A program made the translations under genes and the position numbers. DNA of 64,000 nt from an uncultured Granulosicoccus sp. Lineage in GTDB: Bacteria > Pseudomonadota > Gammaproteobacteria > Granulosicoccales > Granulosicoccaceae. Of this stretch, positions 57,734 through 64,000 are shown piece by piece; positions within the stretch are counted from its first letter, which is position 1, and each line of letters opens with the position of its first letter. The stretch is from contig CANLXI010000001.1 in NCBI GenBank assembly GCA_947495035.1, forward strand, positions 496,001 through 560,000. The letters run 5' to 3'. The notes beneath the pieces were generated by a model, which searched no databases, was not told where the DNA came from, and saw nothing but the letters and a program-made list of their open reading frames with translations.

Positions 57734-58804
57734 ATGAGCAAAGCAGCGTCAGAACGCGATGGACTCGAGAACGGGTCGTCGGCGGCCGCACAGCCACCCA
57801 TTACCGTTATTGGTGCCGGTTCATGGGGAACAGCCCTGGCCATTCAGCTGGCCCGAGCTGGCAATGACGTCACCTTGTGGGGGCGCGACGAGTCATTGAT
57901 GCATCAATTGCAACAGGATCGTTGTAATGAGCGCTATCTGCCCGGTAGCGTCCTGCCCGAGAACCTCACGGTTGAATCGGACTGGATTCGTGCGGCCGGT
58001 ACGGCAGATCGCGTCCTGATTTCCGTTCCCAGTCATGCCTTTCGTCGTGTGCTGGAGCAATTGAAAACGGCACAGGGTGAGAAACTGAAGGATCTTGAAC
58101 TGGCATGGGCAACGAAAGGGTTCGAGCTCAGTACCGGTCTGCTACCGCACCAGCTGGCCCACCAACTGTTACCGGAATGTGGCAATTACGCGGTGGTTTC
58201 CGGGCCTACCTTTGCCCTGGAGGTCGGCGCAGGCTTGCCGACAGCCATCACCGTTGCCGGGTCCAACCCCGGTTGGTCGGCGCGCATGGCCGCTGCCTTG
58301 CGGACCCGGAATTTCATTGCCTATACCTCGGAAGACATGGTCGGTGTGGAGATTGGGGGCGCGGTCAAGAATGCCCTGGCCATTGGTGCCGGTCTTTCAG
58401 ACGGCCTCGGTTTCGGTGCCAATGCCCGCATTGCCTTGATCAACCGAGGGTTGCGTGAATTGTCTCGCCTGGGTCTGGCCATGGGGGCTCGAGCCGAAAC
58501 CTTCGTCGGGTTGGCGGGTATGGGGGATCTGGTACTCACCTGTACGGACAACCAGTCCCGTAATCGTCGAATGGGACTCGCCTTGGCCTCCGGCAAGAGC
58601 ATCGATGAAGCGGCCGAGGAGATTGGTCAGGTCGTGGAAGGGGTGGGAGCTGCTCGAGCTGTTTATGAGCAGGCACAACGGCTCGATGTGCGCATGCCGA
58701 TCATCGAACAGATATACCGTGTGGTGGTTGACGGGGTCGATCCGAAGGATGCCGTCGAAGCACTGTTGAGTCGGGAGCTGGGGGCGGGGGGCGAGCACGG
58801 TTGA
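57734..58804 (+). CDS. gpsA: Glycerol-3-phosphate dehydrogenase [NAD(P)+]
   Basis: 356 residues from the ATG at 57734 (GGTGA 5 nt upstream). It makes sn-glycerol-3-phosphate for phospholipids. The dinucleotide site GAGSWGTALA (about residues 28-37) follows an extra N-terminal stretch of about 25 residues not seen in E. coli. KNALAIGAGLSDGLGFGANA (with the catalytic Lys) and FVGLAGMGDLVLTCT are diagnostic. The last codons (SRELGAGGEHG) run into a heptamer repeat array. Confidence 0.96.
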   Translation: MSKAASERDGLENGSSAAAQPPITVIGAGSWGTALAIQLARAGNDVTLWGRDESLMHQLQQDRCNERYLPGSVLPENLTVESDWIRAAGTADRVLISVPSHAFRRVLEQLKTAQGEKLKDLELAWATKGFELSTGLLPHQLAHQLLPECGNYAVVSGPTFALEVGAGLPTAITVAGSNPGWSARMAAALRTRNFIAYTSEDMVGVEIGGAVKNALAIGAGLSDGLGFGANARIALINRGLRELSRLGLAMGARAETFVGLAGMGDLVLTCTDNQSRNRRMGLALASGKSIDEAAEEIGQVVEGVGAARAVYEQAQRLDVRMPIIEQIYRVVVDGVDPKDAVEALLSRELGAGGEHG

Positions 58805-58994
58805 GCCGGGTGCCGGAAGCCGGAAGCTGGGTGCTGGGTGCTGGGTGCTGGGTGCTGGGTGCTGGGTGCTGGGTGCTGGGTGCTGGGAGCCGGGAGCCGG
58901 GAGCTGGGAGCTGGGAGCTGGGAGCTGGGAGCCGGGAGCTGGGAGCCGGGAGCTGGGAGCTGGGTGTCGGAGGCCGTGGGCCAGCACGGTTGAG
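58794..58994. repeat. 23-unit heptamer array flanked by 12-bp direct repeat
   Basis: From 58805 to 58965 the sequence is 23 in-register heptamers of consensus G-C-Y-G-G-R-W: 8 consecutive GCTGGGT (58826-58881), then GCTGGGA and GCCGGGA mixed. AGCACGGTTGAG occurs on both sides (58794-58805, which contains the gpsA stop, and 58983-58994). The array reads open in several frames on both strands (for example LPAPGSQ-type on the minus strand), which I treat as a by-product of the repeat and not as a gene. Confidence 0.93.
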
Positions 58995-59033
58995 GAACAT
59001 GGAACCCGAGTGAGATTGGTGTAGTCTATCGAC

Positions 59034-60464
59034 ATGAGCCATATACCATCAGCATTGCCTGCCGAGCTCGCCATCGGCATCGTCCATCTCGGTCTTGGTG
59101 CCTTTCACCGCGCACACCAGGCGGTATATACCGAAGACGCCATCCAGCAGGCAGGTGGTGACTGGGGTATCTGCGCAGTCGCCATGCGTAGTCGAGAACT
59201 GGCAACCGTGATGTTGGAAAACAACGGTCGCTACTCGCTGATCGAGCAACAGGCAGATGGCCCTGAGCTGCGTGAGCTATCCGTCATACGTGAGGTACTC
59301 TGCCTGCCGGATTCACCGGGCATGGTGATCCAGCGCATCTCCGACCCTGCTGTTCATCTGGTGAGTGTCACGGTGACCGAAAAAGGCTACTGTTTCAGCG
59401 GTCCGGATCGGCACCTGAATACAGACGATCCACTGATCATGCATGATCTGGCGAATCCCTCTCAAGCCCGTTCGATGCCTGGCATTCTGGTGGCCGGTCT
59501 GCGCCAACGTCGCGAATCCGGTGGAACCGGACTGTCGATTCTTTCCTGTGACAACCTGCCCGCCAACGGCAAGTTGCTGCGCCAGATCGTGCTCTCCCAT
59601 GCTGCGCTGCTGGATGCCGAACTGGCGCAGTGGATCGAGCAGAACTGTCGATTTCCGGACTCCATGGTGGACCGAATCACGCCAGCTGCCACGGTTGCCA
59701 CCCTGACGCTGGCAAGCGATCTACTGGGGCGTGCGGATCCTGCTGCCATTGAAACCGAGCCCTTCAGACAGTGGGTCATCGAGGACGATTTTGCCGGACC
59801 ACGCCCGGCGTGGGAGAAGGCCGGTGCTCAATTCGTTGCGGATGTTGCACCATTCGAAGACATGAAACTGCGCATGCTCAATGGCGCGCACTCGTTGATT
59901 GCCTATCTGGGCGCTGTGTCTGGTCTGCCGGCGGTTCGCGACGTCATGCAAGTGTCTGCCTACCGGACACTGCTCGATCACCATATGGCCATGGCGGCAG
60001 AGACGCTCGAAGGCATGGACAAAGAGGACGCCGCTGGCTATCGTGCGCAATTGCTGGAACGCTTCGAAAACCCCGCTATCGATCACCGGTGCCTGCAGAT
60101 CGCGATGGACGGCAGTCAGAAGATGCCCCAGCGAATACTGACTCCTGCATCGATACGTCTGGCGCGCGGGATGACTGTCGATACCTATGCGCTCGCCACG
60201 GCCTTGTGGGTCCGCTATCTGATGGGTCGAGATGAGCAGGGCGCAGCAATCGACTGCAGTGACCCGCTGATTGGCCAGTTGCAGCTGATCTTCAATGCCA
60301 GCGATGCAATGAGTCAGCGTATAGCCGGTCTTGGCAGAATTCCGGGTGTTCCGCAAGATCTGTTCAATCAGGCGCACTGGGTCGACCAGGTAGCGGATCT
60401 GGTGAACGCATCCAATACACACGGTGTACGTGCCGTGGTGTCGGAACTGGTCGATTCCATTTGA
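59034..60464 (+). CDS. Mannitol dehydrogenase family protein (UxuB/MtlD-like long-chain reductase)
   Basis: 476 residues. N-terminal Rossmann region GIVHLGLGAFHRAHQAVYTED, central ITPAATVATLTL, and the family motif KLRMLNGAHS (catalytic Lys, then Asn and His) around residues 278-290. These NAD(P)-dependent enzymes interconvert polyols or sugar acids with ketoses (mannitol/fructose, mannonate/fructuronate). No sugar-transport or uronate genes are adjacent, so the substrate cannot be set. No strong ribosome site is seen before the ATG. Confidence 0.9.
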   Translation: MSHIPSALPAELAIGIVHLGLGAFHRAHQAVYTEDAIQQAGGDWGICAVAMRSRELATVMLENNGRYSLIEQQADGPELRELSVIREVLCLPDSPGMVIQRISDPAVHLVSVTVTEKGYCFSGPDRHLNTDDPLIMHDLANPSQARSMPGILVAGLRQRRESGGTGLSILSCDNLPANGKLLRQIVLSHAALLDAELAQWIEQNCRFPDSMVDRITPAATVATLTLASDLLGRADPAAIETEPFRQWVIEDDFAGPRPAWEKAGAQFVADVAPFEDMKLRMLNGAHSLIAYLGAVSGLPAVRDVMQVSAYRTLLDHHMAMAAETLEGMDKEDAAGYRAQLLERFENPAIDHRCLQIAMDGSQKMPQRILTPASIRLARGMTVDTYALATALWVRYLMGRDEQGAAIDCSDPLIGQLQLIFNASDAMSQRIAGLGRIPGVPQDLFNQAHWVDQVADLVNASNTHGVRAVVSELVDSI

Positions 60465-60642
60465 CCGGAAGCTGATTCGACGCGCAGAGGATCATCCTTT
60501 CCGGCCCGTGATTTCCTAACCTGTTACATCTCCAGTTATTTCGCCATTGCGTCGTTATGTCAGTGTAGCCGCAGGTATATCGCAGATCATTCACTGCGAA
60601 AACCGGTAATGCTCGACACACCGTCGATTGGAGATTGACACA

Positions 60643-61716
60643 ATGACAAGCATGTTTGGTGTTGTCCGCAGAATCAGACGACGCCACGGCCGATGGCTTC
60701 ATGTCATTGTTCTGCTGTCGTTGTCTGCCTGTGATCAGAATGATGACTGGCAGAAGTTCTCTCGTCTGGCTGCACAGCCGACAACGCTCAGTACCTTGCA
60801 GCGCGAGGCCATACCCCTGTCCGAGCCAGTCAGAGCATTACAGGCTCAGAATCCGGATTTCATCAATTCAGAGCTGGTGAGTCTGGGCAGGCAGCTCTTC
60901 CACGACAAACGGCTGTCGGGTGACGGGACGATCTCCTGTGCCTCTTGTCACAATGTCCAGGCTGGCGGCGACGATGGCCGGGCGACTTCCGTTGGCATGA
61001 AAGGGCAGATTGGCAATATCAATGCACCGACGGTGCTCAACAGTGGTCACAATTTTCGCCAGTTCTGGGACGGACGGGCGGATTCCCTTGTCGCACAGGC
61101 ATTGGGGCCCGTCGTCAACCCGATTGAAATGGGGGCAAACTGGCCTGAAGTATTGGAGAAGCTGTCAACCGACAAGGTACTGCTCTCCCGATTCGAGACG
61201 GTGTTCAACACACGGGAACTGACGCCTGAATTGCTGGCGGAAGCCATTGCAGCTTATGAAAGAACGCTGATTACGCCATCGCCATTCGATGATTACCTGA
61301 ATGGCAACACTCGCGCCATCAGCGCTCAGGCAGCTGCCGGCTATGAATTGTTCAAGGGCTATGGTTGCACTGCCTGTCATCAGGGAGTGAATCTCGGTGG
61401 CAATGTCATGCAGTACTTCGGTGCCTTTCATGCGGTCGATGTCGGCCATGGCCAAAGAGCAGGTAATGCCGACAAGGCTGGGACAATACCCGTGTACAAG
61501 GTGCCAACCTTGCGCAATGTGGCCATGACCTCACCCTATTTTCATACCGGTTCTGTCACCTTGTTGAGTGATGCCGTGAAAGTCATGGCCGCGGCTCAAC
61601 TCGGCCGTACGATCGGCGATGAGGATGTCGAGCTGATCGTGGCGTTTCTCGAGTCGCTGACCGGCGAAGTGCCCACTCACGCAATGAAGCCAACGCAAGT
61701 CACCTTTGCAGAATGA
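60643..61716 (+). CDS. Di-haem cytochrome c peroxidase-family lipoprotein
   Basis: 357 residues from the ATG at 60643 (GGAG 9 nt upstream). The N-terminus is a lipoprotein signal with lipobox LSAC and Cys30. Two CXXCH haem sites, CASCH at residue 99 and CTACH at residue 242, with LGRQLFHDKRLSGDGTISC and VPTLRNVAMTSPYFHTGS, place it in the bacterial CcpA/MauG family. Likely a periplasmic peroxidase or redox enzyme anchored by lipid. Its stop overlaps the start of a chemoreceptor gene. Confidence 0.92.
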   Translation: MTSMFGVVRRIRRRHGRWLHVIVLLSLSACDQNDDWQKFSRLAAQPTTLSTLQREAIPLSEPVRALQAQNPDFINSELVSLGRQLFHDKRLSGDGTISCASCHNVQAGGDDGRATSVGMKGQIGNINAPTVLNSGHNFRQFWDGRADSLVAQALGPVVNPIEMGANWPEVLEKLSTDKVLLSRFETVFNTRELTPELLAEAIAAYERTLITPSPFDDYLNGNTRAISAQAAAGYELFKGYGCTACHQGVNLGGNVMQYFGAFHAVDVGHGQRAGNADKAGTIPVYKVPTLRNVAMTSPYFHTGSVTLLSDAVKVMAAAQLGRTIGDEDVELIVAFLESLTGEVPTHAMKPTQVTFAE

Positions 61717-63986
61717 AAACTTTCGAAGCTGGATCATCGTGGGTGAAGTGGGCGATAGGCGGGCTGATCTGCCTGCTACTGATTCTGGTCATTCTCAAAC
61801 CGAGAGTGGAGAATGAATTCAATACCCGGTACCTGAACAACATCGCCGATATGCAGGCGCTGACAGGGCAGTTGCTGAGGGATCACCTGCTTGTCAGGCA
61901 GGGATTGGTCAAGCACTACGATTACCTGGAGGCCGATCTGGAGATGATGGAAAGAACTTCTCGTCTCGCCAGATATGTACCTGCCTATGTCGGTCAGGAA
62001 TACCGGGAGAGAAGCAGTGCATTGCTGGATGACTATACTTCGGCCGTTGTTGAACTGCGCAAGCAGGTAGACAAGAGCAAGCGTGGTGTCGGACTTCTCG
62101 AGAACGCCAGGGCTGCGTTCAGACGCTATCTTGGCGAACTGGCCAGTGTCACCACCAACCATGCGAACCCGGTAGTGAACGGATTGATGAATGACCTGGT
62201 TTTCGATGTGGTCTATCAGGAACCCGATGAGCAATGGCTGGGCAAGCTCGAGCAACTGCAAGGCGAGCTGCCGGTGACTGCCTCCGTCATCAATCCCCTG
62301 AGTCTTCATGCACGAATGATCATCGAGCAGCGTCACCAACTGGCAAGCTCATCCACGCGCCTGTATGAAGAACTCGAAGAGCTCGACCAGCCATTGCAGC
62401 TCAAGGCTCTCTTTGTCGATCAGTATGTGGGCGTTGCCTCGTTTACAGCGGCACTACTGTGGGCCAGCTACGCCATTGTTGCAGCATTGCTGGTCTTGTG
62501 CGGAATTCTGACGGTCGGTAGTCGAAAGGCACAGGAGCAGGCTCAACGCCTGACGCTGGTAGCGCAGCAGGCGCAGGCAGGGTCGGAAAAGCGGGTACAG
62601 GAAACCCAGATTGCAGTATCCCAGTGCAACGAATTGCTCTCGAAGATTGCCGAGGGAGACTTCGGTAGTCGACTGCAGGGCCCGTTTGACGAAGAGCTCG
62701 AATTGTTGCGCACGGGTATCAATCAAACGGCAGACAGCGTCGAATTCACCATGTCCGAACTGACACGCGTCATGCTGGCCATACAGGAAGGACGCTTCGA
62801 TGTGCGCCTGGATTCTCGAGTACAAGGTGATATCGGTCAGCAGGTTGATCAGACCATTACCGTGCTGGACACGACATTCGACACCATCTGCAGTGTCATG
62901 GACGATATGCGAGACGGTTGTTTCGGTGCGCGTGTCGATGTGCAGTGCCAGGGGCGCCTGGATGAGCTCAAGCAGTCCATAAACAGTTCCATGAGTGTCA
63001 TGGAGGGGGCCATAGCGGCGGTCGTGGAAGTTGCCGAATATCAGTCGCAGGGAGATTTCAACCGGCAGATACGGACCGGTGGGAAGGGCCAGATCGAACT
63101 GTTGGCCAATTCGATCAATGCAACTTCGGCCAAGGTTCACGAGATGGTGCAGCAGATCAGGCAGGCGTCGAGCACCGTGGCGACTTCCTCGGACAGCATG
63201 CAAGTCAATTCCCGGCGTCTGCAGGAACACACGACCGTACACAGTGACGGTGTGTCTCAGCTGCTCGAGAAAGTGGATCTGGTCAGGCAATCGATTCAGA
63301 CCAACCGCGATTCGGTCCAGCAGGCCACCAGACTGGTTGACCGTTCCAGACAGGCGGCAGACGAAGGCAGCAACATCGCCAGTCAGGCCATCGGATACAT
63401 GGACGACATCAATGAAAAGAGTCGGGAAATTGCCAGCAATACCCAGGTGCTGGACACCATAGCGAAGCAGACCAATCTGCTGGCGTTGAATGCAGCGGTG
63501 GAGGCTGCGCGTGCCGGAACTCACGGCAGTGGTTTCTCGGTGGTGGCCAATGAAGTCAAGGAGCTGGCCAGACAATCGGCGCAGGCATCGACCCATATCA
63601 CGGCACTGATCGCGGCGATCTCGAATGACATCCTGCAGGGAGCCGAATCAGTCTCGAATACCGGTCAGTCCCTGCAGGCGATCAACCAATCGATCAGCAA
63701 TGTGGAGCAGGCGACTCGTATCATCGTGGACGAATCCCTGCTGCAGGAGAGGGAAATGGATACGATCGTGGACATTGTGGAAGATGCGCGACGGATGATG
63801 GTCTCTGATTCGCAATTGGCAGAGACCAATATGGCGACCTCGGTGTCCCTGGGCGAGCTAGCCCATCGAGTGTCGGAATTGCTGGCCTTCTTCAAGGCCG
63901 GAGACAGAGACCTGCCGGTTGGTCGAGAATCAGCTGCCGTCGCTTCTTCCAGTGAGGCGGACAGCAGCTACCGCAAGGTAGCCTGA
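61713..63986 (+). CDS. Methyl-accepting chemotaxis protein with large helical sensor and HAMP repeats
   Basis: 757 residues. TM1 is about residues 12-30 and TM2 about 245-270, enclosing a mostly helical periplasmic domain of about 210 residues that resembles double-helical (DAHL-like) sensors. After TM2 come at least three HAMP-like units (EGDFGSRLQ, EGRFDVRLD, DGCFGARVD and perhaps QGDFNRQIR). The signalling tip QTNLLALNAAVEAARAG...GFSVVANEVKELARQS is at about 585-625. It begins inside the stop codon of the di-haem peroxidase gene, so the two are made together; a link to redox or peroxide sensing is inference. Confidence 0.93.
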   Translation: MKTFEAGSSWVKWAIGGLICLLLILVILKPRVENEFNTRYLNNIADMQALTGQLLRDHLLVRQGLVKHYDYLEADLEMMERTSRLARYVPAYVGQEYRERSSALLDDYTSAVVELRKQVDKSKRGVGLLENARAAFRRYLGELASVTTNHANPVVNGLMNDLVFDVVYQEPDEQWLGKLEQLQGELPVTASVINPLSLHARMIIEQRHQLASSSTRLYEELEELDQPLQLKALFVDQYVGVASFTAALLWASYAIVAALLVLCGILTVGSRKAQEQAQRLTLVAQQAQAGSEKRVQETQIAVSQCNELLSKIAEGDFGSRLQGPFDEELELLRTGINQTADSVEFTMSELTRVMLAIQEGRFDVRLDSRVQGDIGQQVDQTITVLDTTFDTICSVMDDMRDGCFGARVDVQCQGRLDELKQSINSSMSVMEGAIAAVVEVAEYQSQGDFNRQIRTGGKGQIELLANSINATSAKVHEMVQQIRQASSTVATSSDSMQVNSRRLQEHTTVHSDGVSQLLEKVDLVRQSIQTNRDSVQQATRLVDRSRQAADEGSNIASQAIGYMDDINEKSREIASNTQVLDTIAKQTNLLALNAAVEAARAGTHGSGFSVVANEVKELARQSAQASTHITALIAAISNDILQGAESVSNTGQSLQAINQSISNVEQATRIIVDESLLQEREMDTIVDIVEDARRMMVSDSQLAETNMATSVSLGELAHRVSELLAFFKAGDRDLPVGRESAAVASSSEADSSYRKVA

Positions 63987-64000
63987 TTTTGTCAGGAAAT

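Noticed and set aside
58805-58965. CRISPR array
   Set aside because: The units are contiguous heptamers without spacers, and no cas genes are nearby.
58397-59080. Minus-strand frame with LPAPGSQ-type repeats across the heptamer array
   Set aside because: Heptamer repeats stay open in several frames on both strands. The frame also runs antisense through gpsA and has no start signal or domain.

Overview
The window reads as a chromosome segment of a motile, aerobic gammaproteobacterium of moderately high G+C. The evidence is the RpoA, EF-G, EF-Tu and ribosomal protein sequences, an outer-membrane flagellum (FlgH and FlgI present) and an aerobic-type cobaltochelatase. I infer a lineage near Chromatiales/Granulosicoccus from overall impression only, not from a search.

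Region 1 (1-16.7 kb) is flagellar. Two paralogous flagellin genes (the first cut by the window edge) are followed by a long minus-strand operon, which reads flgBCDEFGHIJKL from right to left with most junctions overlapping. Between flgB and the divergent flgA-flgN pair sits an unrecognised Asp/Ser/Thr-repeat lipoprotein. No flgM lies between flgA and flgN. A solitary winged-helix-like regulator-domain protein and csrA close the region.

Region 2 (16.8-21.7 kb) is the str operon, rpsL-rpsG-fusA-tuf, with rpsJ as its last gene. It has a near-consensus sigma70 promoter and ends at a strong intrinsic terminator straight after rpsJ.

Region 3 (21.7-43.7 kb) is an accessory block between rpsJ and rplC, two genes that are normally adjacent. 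It holds cobD; a cobalamin riboswitch followed by a tightly overlapping corrinoid operon (adenosyltransferase, BtuF/C/D-like importer, DUF1636, CobW, CobN, ChlI-like AAA+, VWA protein, CbiM-like permease); a thioredoxin-fold protein; an M19 dipeptidase with a complete Dpp/Opp-type importer; a DUF1499 membrane protein; and 3-methyladenine DNA glycosylase I (tag).

Region 4 (43.9-57.6 kb) is the rest of the S10 operon joined to the spc and alpha operons: rplC-D-W-B, rpsS, rplV, rpsC, rplP, rpmC, rpsQ, rplN-X-E, rpsN, rpsH, rplF-R, rpsE, rpmD, rplO, secY, rpmJ, rpsM-K-D, rpoA, rplQ. It has its own promoter and an early terminator-like hairpin, perfect hairpins in several wider gaps, and an intrinsic terminator after rplQ.

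Region 5 (57.7-64 kb) carries gpsA, a 23-unit heptamer repeat array bounded by a 12-bp direct repeat, a mannitol-dehydrogenase-family gene, and a two-gene operon coupling a di-haem peroxidase lipoprotein to a poly-HAMP chemoreceptor.

The most unusual points are the split S10 operon, the repeat lipoprotein with a duplicated unknown C-terminal domain inside the flagellar locus, the peroxidase-chemoreceptor pair, and several short tandem-repeat loci beside start or stop codons.
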